From: Frankiales bacterium
Lineage (GTDB): Bacteria > Actinomycetota > Actinomycetes > Mycobacteriales > SCTD01
Direction: 5' to 3'
Length of the DNA: 24,053 bases
Assembly: GCA_025465145.1 (NCBI GenBank)
Contig: JAODNS010000018.1
Location: 1 to 24,053, forward strand
The translations under genes were made by a program, and so were the position numbers. Position 1 is the stretch's first letter; each line of letters starts with the position of its first letter. This document shows positions 1-6,463 of the stretch, in pieces. The notes beneath the pieces were generated by a model, which was given only the letters and a program-made list of their open reading frames with translations, was not told where the DNA came from and ran no database searches.

Positions 1-170
1 CGGCCGCCGCCCATCGGCTGCGGCGTCGGCTCGATGCCGCACTCGTACGCGTCGTACTTGGCCCGGTTGTAGCGCTTCGGGCCAGTGAACGTCGCGGCGC
101 CGACCGAGAAGGCGGCGAAGCCGAACGCGAGGACGAAGAGCACCAGGATAGGTACGTAGTTGTCGAGCAC
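1..170 (-). CDS. nuoA: NADH-quinone oxidoreductase subunit A (5' part, cut by window edge)
   Basis: NuoA is a small membrane subunit of respiratory complex I, which passes electrons from NADH to menaquinone and pumps protons. The first 56 codons are visible. They begin with a hydrophobic segment (about residues 6-26) and continue into the family hallmark YECGIEPTPQPMGGGR at the window edge. The start is GTG at 170-168, preceded by a purine-rich GGAGAGGAGAGG ribosome binding site. The gene follows the geranylgeranyl reductase on the same strand after 60 bp, so the two are probably cotranscribed. The Rex-type operator at 1510-1529 would then lie upstream of both. The rest of a nuo operon is expected beyond the left edge, which is inference. 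Confidence 0.93.
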   Translation of the reverse strand, partial: MLDNYVPILVLFVLAFGFAAFSVGAATFTGPKRYNRAKYDAYECGIEPTPQPMGGG

Positions 171-230
171 CTGGACCTCTCCTCTCCGTGGTTCTGGGCC
201 GCTGGGCAGCCTACGTGCAGCGGTTGGTCG

Positions 231-1493
231 TCAGGCCGCCGGGGCGACCTTGGTCAGGCCGTTGATGACGCGGTCCAGGGCGTCACCTCCGGTCGGGTCC
301 GTGAGGTTCGCGAGCAGCTTGAGGGTGAACTTCATGAGCAGCGGGTGGGGCAGCCCGTGGCGGGTCGCGAGCTGCATCACGCGCGGGTTGCCGATGAGCT
401 GCACAAAGACGCGACCCAGCGTGTAGTAGCCGCCGTAGGTCGACTTCATGGCGGCCGGGTACGCCTGCAGCGCCTGCTCCCGCTGCGCGCCTCCGGGTCG
501 GGCCAGGGCCTGCACGGCGACCTCGGCAGCCATGAGCCCGGACTCCATGGCGTAGGCGATGCCCTCGCCGTTGAACGGGTTGACCGCGCCGGCGGCGTCG
601 CCGATCAGCAGCACGCCGCGGGTGTAGTGCGGCTGCCGGTTGAAGCCCATCGGCAGGGCGGCGCCGCGGATTGCACCGGTCGCGAACTCCTCGCCGAACT
701 GCCACTCCTCCGGCATGCCGCCGACCCAGCTCTTGAGCAGCTTGCGGTAGTCGGTGTCCTGCCACGCCTTCGTGGTGTTGAGCAGTCCGAGGCCGACGTT
801 GCTGGTGCCGTCGCCGACGCCGAACACCCAGCCGTAGCCGGGTAGCAGGTCGCCGTTCTCGGCGCGCAGCTCCAGCCACGACTCGAGCATGTCGTCGTTG
901 GTGCGCGGGCTCGTGTAGTAGCGGCGTACGGCGACGCCCATCGGCCGGTCGTCCCGCTTGGCGATGCCCAGGGCGAGGGCGAGGCGCGCGCTGACGCCGT
1001 CGGCCGCGATGACCAGCGGTGCGCGGTAGGTCTGCTCGACCTTGTCGGGACCGACCTTGGCGTGCACGCCGACCACGCGGCCGGCGTCGTCGAGCAGCGG
1101 GCCGATCACGTTGGTGGACGTCTGCAGCCGGGCGCCGGCCTTCTGCGCCTGGTTGGCGAGCAGGTCGTCGAAGTCGAGCCGCGGCCGGACGAGGCCGTAG
1201 TCGGGGTACGTCGCCAGCTCCGGCCAGGGCAGCTCGAGCCGCATGCCGCCGCCGATGATGCGCAGGCCGCGGTTGCGGATGAAGCCGTTGGCCTCGGTCG
1301 TGTCGATCCCCATGTCGACGAGGCTCTTCACCGCCCGGGGCGTGAGGCCGTCGCCGCAGACCTTCTCGCGCGGGAACTCCGTCTTCTCCAGCAGCAGGAC
1401 GTCCAGCCCGGCCTGCGCCAGCGCGTAGGCGGCAGAGCTGCCGCCGGGACCGGCGCCGACGACGACGACGTCCGCGTCCTGCGTCGTCGTCAT
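231..1493 (-). CDS. Geranylgeranyl reductase family FAD-dependent oxidoreductase (MenJ-like)
   Basis: This 420-residue flavoprotein belongs to the family that saturates isoprenoid double bonds. In mycobacteria the relative MenJ reduces one isoprene unit of menaquinone. Visible features are the N-terminal FAD-binding GAGPGG motif (residues 13-18), the ribose-binding Glu36, the family signature PREKVCGDGLTPRAV (41-55) and the second FAD motif GDAAGAVNPFNGEG (near 296-310). The ATG at 1493 is chosen because GGGAG lies 5 nt upstream and the FAD fold begins right after it; the frame stays open further upstream but runs through the operator. It sits directly before nuoA and near menG and a MenA-like gene, which supports menaquinone tailoring. 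An archaeal-type lipid reductase role is a less likely alternative. Confidence 0.9.
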   Translation of the reverse strand: MTTTQDADVVVVGAGPGGSSAAYALAQAGLDVLLLEKTEFPREKVCGDGLTPRAVKSLVDMGIDTTEANGFIRNRGLRIIGGGMRLELPWPELATYPDYGLVRPRLDFDDLLANQAQKAGARLQTSTNVIGPLLDDAGRVVGVHAKVGPDKVEQTYRAPLVIAADGVSARLALALGIAKRDDRPMGVAVRRYYTSPRTNDDMLESWLELRAENGDLLPGYGWVFGVGDGTSNVGLGLLNTTKAWQDTDYRKLLKSWVGGMPEEWQFGEEFATGAIRGAALPMGFNRQPHYTRGVLLIGDAAGAVNPFNGEGIAYAMESGLMAAEVAVQALARPGGAQREQALQAYPAAMKSTYGGYYTLGRVFVQLIGNPRVMQLATRHGLPHPLLMKFTLKLLANLTDPTGGDALDRVINGLTKVAPAA

Positions 1494-1509
1494 GGCAGCT
1501 CCCGCGTCG

Positions 1510-1529
1510 CTTGTGAAAGCTTTCACAAG
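1510..1529. promoter_or_regulatory. Perfect 20-bp palindrome, candidate Rex operator
   Basis: The sequence CTTGTGAAAGCTTTCACAAG is a perfect palindrome and contains the Rex operator pattern TTGTGAA-N4-TTCACAA without a mismatch. It lies 16 bp before the ATG of the geranylgeranyl reductase gene, inside the 56-bp gap to the divergent gene at 1550. On the minus strand a -10-like TACACT (1545-1540) would place the transcription start just ahead of the operator, so bound Rex would block the start region. A rex gene is present at 22803-23462 with a similar site in its own promoter. Control of the reductase-nuo operon is inferred. Confidence 0.85.
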
Positions 1530-1549
1530 GGTCGGGGCAAGTGTAGGGC

Positions 1550-2137
1550 GTGCCGCCCGTTGTGGCACCCCCGGTCGGCGGGTGCTCCGTACGCTGCGAC
1601 CCTGCTGCCCTGGAGCTGGTCGACAACGCGCAGCACGGCCGGGTGCGCTCAGTGGTGGCGACGCCCGAACGGGTGCTGTGGCGGACCGGCGAGCCACGGC
1701 CGTACGAGGCCGACCTGCCGGTCCTGCTGAACGGGCGCACGTACGGGCAGCGCGAGCTGGCCGGGCTGCTGCAGCGCGACGTGGAGGTGCGCGGGTCGCT
1801 GCTGCCGACCGGTGTACGAGCCGCAGCTGTCGTGGCGTCCTTCGCGGCGTTCCTGCTGCTGGTGGCGGGACCGGACCCGCAGCGCGCGAACCGTTGGGCG
1901 TGGTTCTGGCTGCTGAGCCTGGGCCGCGAGGCCGGCGTCGGCGTCGTGCTCTTCCTGCTGCTGTCCGGGCCGCTGCCGGGGCTGCGACCGGCCGATCCCG
2001 AGCGCCGGCGGTGGGACGGCTGGCGGGGCTTCGTCGTCAGCATCGTCACCGGGCTGGCGCTGTCGCTGCTGTGGCTGGGCCTGCCCCAGCTGGTCTGGCC
2101 GTCGTCGGACGGCGTCGCGGAGGTCGGGCCGGCCTGA
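1550..2137 (+). CDS. Uncharacterised membrane protein
   Basis: I do not recognise the family. The frame reads up to 195 residues with a soluble N-terminal part followed by three hydrophobic segments at about 89-107, 114-142 and 160-183, joined by an Arg-rich loop (151-160). The start is uncertain: GTG at 1550, at 1562 or at 1643 are all in frame and none has a convincing ribosome binding site. It is transcribed away from the reductase gene, with the Rex-type palindrome between them, and ends 2 bp from the stop of menG, which converges on it. Codon use has the high third-position GC of its neighbours, so I judge it real. Its position suggests a link to respiration or the membrane, but no function can be assigned. 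Confidence 0.65.
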   Translation: MPPVVAPPVGGCSVRCDPAALELVDNAQHGRVRSVVATPERVLWRTGEPRPYEADLPVLLNGRTYGQRELAGLLQRDVEVRGSLLPTGVRAAAVVASFAAFLLLVAGPDPQRANRWAWFWLLSLGREAGVGVVLFLLLSGPLPGLRPADPERRRWDGWRGFVVSIVTGLALSLLWLGLPQLVWPSSDGVAEVGPA

Positions 2138-2139
2138 GC

Positions 2140-2832
2140 TCAGGCCGCTCTGGTCGCCCGGTGCAGGGCGACGATGCCGCCGGTGAGGTCGCGCCAGGCG
2201 GTGCCCGTCCAGCCGGCGGCGGTGATGCGGTCGGCCAGCTCGGCCTGAGCCGGCCAGGCGCGGATGGACTCGGCGAGGTAGACGTATGCGGACGGGTCGC
2301 TGCTGACCCTGGTCGCGACGGCGGGCAGCAGCCCCATCAGGTACTCCACGTAGACGGTGCGGAACGGCGACCAGGTCGGCGAGCTGAACTCGCACACGAC
2401 CAGCCGTCCGCCGGGCTTCGTCACGCGGAGCAGCTCGGCGAGCGCGCGGTCGAGGTCGGCCACGTTGCGCAGCCCGAACGAGATGGTGACGGCGTCGAAG
2501 GCCTCGTCGGCGAACGGCAGGCGGAGCGCGTCACCCGCGACGAGGTCGACCCCGTCGTACGGCTTGGCGGCCCTGAGCATGCCGAGCGAGAAGTCGCAGC
2601 CGACGACGTCGGCCCCGGTACGGGCGAGGGCCGCGCTGCTCGTGGCCGTCCCGGCGGCGAGGTCGAGCACGCGGTCGCCGGGGGCGAGGTCGAGCGAGCG
2701 GGCGAGGGCGGTGCGCCAGGTGCGGTCGAGGCCCAGGCTGAGCACCGCGTTGGTCAGGTCGTAGCGGGGTGCCACCTCGTCGAACATGCGGGCGACGTCA
2801 GCGGGGTCCTTGGCCAGGGTGGCGCGGGTCAT
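2140..2832 (-). CDS. menG: Demethylmenaquinone methyltransferase (UbiE/MenG)
   Basis: MenG uses S-adenosylmethionine to methylate demethylmenaquinone, the last step of menaquinone synthesis. The 230-residue length is typical. It has the family N-terminus VARMFDEVAPRYDLTN (13-28), the SAM-binding motif VLDLAAGTAT (55-64), the acidic CDFSLGML and later LRNVADLDRALAELLRVTKPGG, all characteristic of UbiE-type enzymes. The ATG at 2832 is preferred because the conserved region begins about 12 residues later and GAGG lies 9 nt upstream; an ATG 9 nt earlier would have that GAGG directly against it. The same region reads as a -10-like GAGGAT 7 nt before the ATG. It ends convergently with the membrane protein gene. 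Confidence 0.93.
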   Translation of the reverse strand: MTRATLAKDPADVARMFDEVAPRYDLTNAVLSLGLDRTWRTALARSLDLAPGDRVLDLAAGTATSSAALARTGADVVGCDFSLGMLRAAKPYDGVDLVAGDALRLPFADEAFDAVTISFGLRNVADLDRALAELLRVTKPGGRLVVCEFSSPTWSPFRTVYVEYLMGLLPAVATRVSSDPSAYVYLAESIRAWPAQAELADRITAAGWTGTAWRDLTGGIVALHRATRAA

Positions 2833-2933
2833 GGCCGCCATCCTCGCCGAGGTAGCCGGTCGAGCGCACAGAGGGATCGTCACCAGCGGCCGCGCCGGTC
2901 AGCATCGGCTGCGGTGGATCCCGGTGGGTGTCG

Positions 2934-3281
2934 TCAGCCGGACAGCAGGGCGGACAGCAGGCTCAGCGGGTCGCCCTTCAGCAGGAACCCGGCGGCACCG
3001 AGCTCCCGGCCCAGCTCCTCGTGCGTCGCGTCCGCGGAGAACAGCACCACCCTCGCGTCCGGGCACGCCGCCCGCATCAGCGGCAGCACCCGCGTCCCCG
3101 GCCCGTGCGGCAGTTCCTCGTCCAGCACCACCGCGTCAGGTCGCAGGTCGCGCACCAGGGCCAGCCCCGCCTCGGCGTCCGCGGCCTGGCCCACGACCTC
3201 CCAGCCCTCCAGACCCAGGTGCATCGCGACCATCATCCGCATCGAGGCGTTGTCGTCGACGACCACCACTCGCCCGCTCAC
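2934..3281 (-). CDS. Stand-alone response-regulator receiver domain protein
   Basis: The 115-residue protein is a single CheY-like receiver domain without an output domain. It has the acidic pocket Asp9-Asp10, the phosphoacceptor Asp54 in VVLDEELP, the switch Ser82 (LFSAD) and the conserved Lys102 (LLKGD), so it should accept phosphate from a histidine kinase. No kinase is encoded in the window. The start is GTG at 3281; no ribosome binding site is evident, and a weak -10-like CACCCT lies 6 nt upstream on the minus strand. Only 32 bp separate it from the divergent oxidoreductase-prenyltransferase gene, so the two promoters must overlap. The family is clear but the partner and target are unknown. 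Confidence 0.85.
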   Translation of the reverse strand: MSGRVVVVDDNASMRMMVAMHLGLEGWEVVGQAADAEAGLALVRDLRPDAVVLDEELPHGPGTRVLPLMRAACPDARVVLFSADATHEELGRELGAAGFLLKGDPLSLLSALLSG

Positions 3282-3301
3282 CCCGGCAGGGTGGCACGAC
3301 C

Positions 3302-3307
3302 TACGCT
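3302..3307 (+). promoter_or_regulatory. -10 box TACGCT for a leaderless start
   Basis: TACGCT matches the actinobacterial -10 pattern TANNNT and ends exactly 6 nt before the GTG at 3314. This places transcription start on the start codon. There is no ribosome binding site before that GTG, which supports a leaderless transcript. No good -35 box is visible. Confidence 0.55.
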
Positions 3308-3313
3308 CGCCAG

Positions 3314-5278
3314 GTGCCCAGTCTCGTCCGCCGCGTCGCGCTCGGCCTGGCCGCCCGCGACGACGTCCGGGAGGCGGTCGACGCCGCCGAGCAGGCGCGG
3401 GCCGCCGGACTCGAGTCGGTCTGGTTCCACGACAGCTACTTCGAGCGGGACGCCATCACGTACGCGACGGCCGTCTGCGCGGCCGTTCCCGACATCGGCG
3501 TGGCCCTTGGCGCGGTGAACCCGAACACCCGCCACCCGGTCGTCCTCGCGATGACCGTCAGCGCGCTGGACGACCTCGCGCCGGGGCGCATCACCCTCGG
3601 CATCGGGTCCGGCCTGCCGCTGCGGCTCGCGCAGATGGGCCTGCCGTACGACCCGGACGAGCAGATCGTCACCATCGAGCAGGCGCTGGCCGACCTGCGC
3701 GCGCTGTGGGCGGGCGAGCGCATCCCGGCGAAGGGCGCCGGGCCGGACATCGAGCCGATGTTCCCGCCGGTGCACCGCACACCGCTGTGGGTGGCCGGGT
3801 ACCGCAGAGCGTTCCACGAGCTGGCCGGTCGCGCGGCCGACGGCTACCTCGCCCGGCCGGCTGAGTCCGTCCAGGGCATCGCCGTCGCTGCCGAGCGCAT
3901 CGCCGCCTCGGCGCTGGCTGCCGGCCGCACCCTCGCGGACGTCGAGATCGGCGGCTACCTGCTCTGCCTCGTGGACGACAGCCGCGCCGCCGCGCTGGAT
4001 CGCGCGAAGCGCGAGCCGTTCGCCATCTACATGCTCGCCGTGCAGTCGGACATCTCGCTGCGCCGCGTCGGCATCGACCCGGCCGTGCGCCTGCCGGTGA
4101 TGAAGGCGTGGCAGGCAGGCGACTACCACGCCGCCGCGCAGCTCATCTCTGACGAGCTGGTCGACGCCTTCCTCCTGTGCGGGACGACCGCTGAGATCGC
4201 GGCGCGCGTGCAGGCGTACGTCGACGCCGGCATGACCCTGCCGGTGCTGCAGCCGGTCGTGCAGTCCGAGGAGCAGACCGCGCTCGTCATCGAGGCCGCC
4301 CGGCTGTACGGCAGCGCTGAGGTCGCGGCCGTCGTACCCGGCCAGCGCGGCTCGTCCGACGCCGGCGTCGGCCTGCGCCGCCGGGCCGCCGGCTGGGCCG
4401 AGATCGCCCGGCCGTTCAGCCTGACCGCGTCGTCCGTACCCGTCCTCGCCGCCGCCGGCCTCGCGGCCGTGCGCGACGTGCTGTCCTGGCCGCTGTTCCT
4501 CGCAGCGCTCGTCGCCGGGATGCTGCTGCAGGTCGGCACCAACGTCGTGAACGAGATCTATGACGTCCGCAAGGGCATCGACTCGATCACCTCGCCGCGG
4601 GCGAGCCACGCCCTCGTCACCGGCCGGGTGACCGAGCGGGCCGCCTTCCTCCTCGCCGGCACCGCCTTCGCCGCAGCGGCGCTGATCGGGATCGGGCTCG
4701 TGGCCGTACGCGGCTGGCCGCTCGTCCTGCTCGGCCTGGCCGGGCTCCTCGGCGGCTGGGGCTACACGGCGCCGCCGCTGCAGTACAAGTACCGCGCGCT
4801 CGGGCTGCCGCTGGTGTTCCTGCTCATGGGACCGCTCATGGTGGTCGGCGGGTACTTCACGATCACCGGCGACTGGTCGGCCGAGGCCGCTGTCCTGAGC
4901 ATCCCGATCGGGCTGCTGGTCACGGCGATCCTGCACGGCAACGAGTGGCGCGACATCAGCGAGGACGGGAGAGCCGGCATCAGCACGCTGTCGATCCGGG
5001 CCGGCCGCACGGTCGCCCACCAGGTGTACGTGTTCCTGCTCGTGGGCGCCTACGTCGCCCTCGCGGCCTCGGTCGCGCTGACCGTGCTGCCGCCGCTGTC
5101 GCTGCTCGCCGTGCTGTCCTTGCCGCTGTTCGTCCGGGCGCTGCGGGCCAGCGAGCTGGGCGCGGCCGGGCAGCAGCGCGCGATCGCGATGATCGACCTG
5201 CAGACCGCCCAGCTGCACGCCGCGTTCGGCCTGCTGCTGGCCGCCGGGCTGGCCGCGGCCGCGGTGTGGCAGCGATGA
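3314..5278 (+). CDS. Fusion: luciferase-like (F420/FMN-type) oxidoreductase + UbiA/MenA-type prenyltransferase
   Basis: The 654-residue protein carries two complete domains in one frame. Residues 1 to about 330 are a bacterial-luciferase-like (LLM) TIM-barrel oxidoreductase of the group that includes F420-dependent Mer-like enzymes, with LESVWFHD, NPNTRHPVVLAMT and LAPGRITLGIGSG. After a short linker, residues 353-654 form a UbiA-family membrane prenyltransferase. It has RPFSLTASSVPVL at its start, the first Asp motif NEIYDVRKGID (413-423), the second motif RDISEDGRAG (546-555) and multiple hydrophobic helices. The second motif resembles MenA, which prenylates 1,4-dihydroxy-2-naphthoate, and the neighbours are menG, DUF4229 and a MenJ-like gene. 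Flavin or F420 use and the substrate are not shown by the sequence. There is no stop codon or frameshift at the junction (about 4270-4370). The stop overlaps the next gene by ATGA. Confidence 0.88.
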   Translation: MPSLVRRVALGLAARDDVREAVDAAEQARAAGLESVWFHDSYFERDAITYATAVCAAVPDIGVALGAVNPNTRHPVVLAMTVSALDDLAPGRITLGIGSGLPLRLAQMGLPYDPDEQIVTIEQALADLRALWAGERIPAKGAGPDIEPMFPPVHRTPLWVAGYRRAFHELAGRAADGYLARPAESVQGIAVAAERIAASALAAGRTLADVEIGGYLLCLVDDSRAAALDRAKREPFAIYMLAVQSDISLRRVGIDPAVRLPVMKAWQAGDYHAAAQLISDELVDAFLLCGTTAEIAARVQAYVDAGMTLPVLQPVVQSEEQTALVIEAARLYGSAEVAAVVPGQRGSSDAGVGLRRRAAGWAEIARPFSLTASSVPVLAAAGLAAVRDVLSWPLFLAALVAGMLLQVGTNVVNEIYDVRKGIDSITSPRASHALVTGRVTERAAFLLAGTAFAAAALIGIGLVAVRGWPLVLLGLAGLLGGWGYTAPPLQYKYRALGLPLVFLLMGPLMVVGGYFTITGDWSAEAAVLSIPIGLLVTAILHGNEWRDISEDGRAGISTLSIRAGRTVAHQVYVFLLVGAYVALAASVALTVLPPLSLLAVLSLPLFVRALRASELGAAGQQRAIAMIDLQTAQLHAAFGLLLAAGLAAAAVWQR

Positions 5279-5904
5279 GCAGGCGCAGCAACGGCGTGCT
5301 GACCGCGGTCACCCTCGCGGCCGGGTACGCCTCGTTCGCCGCCACCTTCCGAGGGCCGAAGGACCAGTTCTGGCAGCGCATGACGCGGACCGGGCTGCTG
5401 CTGGGCGGGACGGCGCTGGCGTCCGATGCCCAGCTGCGCGCCGTGCGCCCGAAGCCGAAGGACCTCGCCACCGCCGCGGGCATCGCAGCCGGCCTGTACG
5501 CCGTCTTCGCCGTCGGCGACAAGGCGGCGCGGGTGGTCATGCCGAACGGCGCGGACGACATCGGCGAGGTGTACGAGCTCCGCTCGCTGCGACCGAAGCT
5601 GGAGATCGCGGCGCGGCTGGCGGGGGTGATCGGGCCGGCCGAGGAGCTGTTCTGGCGCGGGATGCTGCAGTCGGAGCTCACCCGTCGGGTCGGGCCCGCG
5701 AGGGGCGCCGCCGCGGCGACGGCCCTCTACGGCGGCGCGCACGTCGTCACCGGCAACCCGACCCTCGTCGGCGCCGCGACGGTCGCCGGCGCCGGCTGGT
5801 CGGGGCTGGCCGCCCTGGGCACGCCGATGCCGGCGCTGGTCCTCAGCCACATCATCTGGGACATCTGGATCTTCCTCGTCCAGCCCACGCAGCCGGTGGA
5901 CTGA
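5275..5904 (+). CDS. CPBP family intramembrane metalloprotease
   Basis: This 209-residue integral membrane protein belongs to the CPBP (CAAX protease/bacteriocin-processing, Abi) family, whose members cleave or bind proteins within the membrane. The family motifs are present: EELFWRG with Glu123, Glu124 and Arg128, then GGAHVV with His156, and SHIIWDIW with His192 and Asp196. Its ATG overlaps the stop of the fusion gene (ATGA), so the two are very likely translationally coupled. The substrate is unknown. Some family members in eukaryotes process prenylated proteins, but there is no sequence evidence for a prenylated target here. Confidence 0.88.
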   Translation: MSRRSNGVLTAVTLAAGYASFAATFRGPKDQFWQRMTRTGLLLGGTALASDAQLRAVRPKPKDLATAAGIAAGLYAVFAVGDKAARVVMPNGADDIGEVYELRSLRPKLEIAARLAGVIGPAEELFWRGMLQSELTRRVGPARGAAAATALYGGAHVVTGNPTLVGAATVAGAGWSGLAALGTPMPALVLSHIIWDIWIFLVQPTQPVD

Positions 5905-6037
5905 GCCGCCGAAGTTGCTCCATTCGGCCGCTACGTCCCGAGTGCGCCGCTGACGACCATCTGTGCGAGGCGGGCACCAGGCCCGACCCACCGACGACAG
6001 GGACGGTCATGCGGCGGAGCGTCAAGTGGTGAGCACG

Positions 6038-6082
6038 GCGGGTACGACCCGCAGCCACAAGTGGTAGCTGGTACGTCCAGCT
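6038..6082. other. Two small hairpins in the intergenic region
   Basis: The 216-bp gap 5905-6120 has no convincing gene. Its second half holds GCGGGT-acg-ACCCGC (6038-6052) and AGCTGG-tacgt-CCAGCT (6066-6082), immediately followed by the larger hairpin at 6083-6117. The row of stems could be the 3' end of the upstream transcript or a small structured RNA. I could not match it to a riboswitch class. The first half (5905-6037) shows nothing I recognise. Confidence 0.4.
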
Positions 6083-6117
6083 GACGAGGCTCCGGCGCTC
6101 GCGCCGGGGCCTTCGTC
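6083..6117. terminator. Hairpin terminator between convergent genes
   Basis: The core stem is GGCTCCGGCG (6088-6097) pairing with CGCCGGGGCC (6102-6111), with one G-T wobble and the loop CTCG. Flanking GAC and GTC bases extend it. It lies between the ends of the CPBP gene (plus) and the DUF4229 gene (minus) and can serve either direction. There is no long T tract, as is common in GC-rich actinobacteria. Confidence 0.7.
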
Positions 6118-6120
6118 ATG

Positions 6121-6390
6121 TCACGACGTCTCGTCCAGCCGCGCCCGCAGCGCCGCCTTCTCCGCCGCGCGCGCCTCCGCCCGCCGCTCCTGCGCGGCGA
6201 CGAGCGCCTCCCGCTGCGGGCGCAGCAGGAACAGGCTGGCGATGCTGCTGACGAGCAGCGCGAGCAGCAGCAGCGGGAACCCGTTGAGCTGCGTGATCAC
6301 CCAGATGGCCGCGGCGACGCCGAGGAACAGCGCCATGCGCAGGCCGCTGTAGACGAGCCAGAGGCGGGTGCTCGAGTCGCGGTCGGCCAC
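6121..6390 (-). CDS. DUF4229 domain-containing membrane protein
   Basis: The 89-residue protein has two hydrophobic helices (about residues 11-33 and 38-56), then FLLRPQREALVAAQ and an Ala/Arg/Glu-rich cytoplasmic tail. This pattern is typical of actinobacterial DUF4229, which in my recollection is often found near menaquinone genes. Its biochemical role is not known to me. The start is GTG at 6390. A -10-like TAGGCT ends exactly 6 nt before it and there is no ribosome binding site, so it is probably leaderless. Its 3' end faces the CPBP gene across a hairpin. Confidence 0.82.
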   Translation of the reverse strand: MADRDSSTRLWLVYSGLRMALFLGVAAAIWVITQLNGFPLLLLALLVSSIASLFLLRPQREALVAAQERRAEARAAEKAALRARLDETS

Positions 6391-6396
6391 GAGTCC

Positions 6397-6402
6397 AGCC
6401 TA
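6397..6402 (-). promoter_or_regulatory. -10 box TAGGCT for leaderless DUF4229 gene
   Basis: On the minus strand TAGGCT fits TANNNT and is followed by 6 nt (ggactc) and the GTG start. No Shine-Dalgarno sequence lies before the start. This spacing is that of leaderless actinobacterial promoters. Confidence 0.55.
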
Positions 6403-6411
6403 CGGAAACGT

Positions 6412-6448
6412 CGACGGCGCCACCCCCGGCGAGGGAGCGGCGCCGTCG
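6412..6448 (-). terminator. Hairpin terminator after the surface-protein gene
   Basis: CGACGGCGCC (6412-6421) pairs perfectly over 10 bp with GGCGCCGTCG (6439-6448) around a 17-nt loop that can itself pair in part. It lies 15 bp after the stop of the large secreted protein gene and before the DUF4229 promoter, so it probably ends transcription of the former. Confidence 0.7.
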
Positions 6449-6463
6449 TACGGACAGGTGGAG

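Noticed and set aside
283..2049. Arg/Pro-rich minus-strand frame overlapping the reductase gene
   Set aside because: The composition is typical of a shifted frame in GC-rich coding DNA, and the reductase frame has the FAD motifs.
6001..6062. Possible riboswitch in the intergenic hairpin region
   Set aside because: The conserved core bases of the classes I know (for example the c-di-AMP type) could not be found, and the region lies downstream, not upstream, of the flanking genes.
5931..6119. 62-codon minus-strand frame in the gap after the CPBP gene
   Set aside because: It starts inside the terminator hairpin, has no ribosome binding site and has an unlikely Cys/Pro-rich composition.
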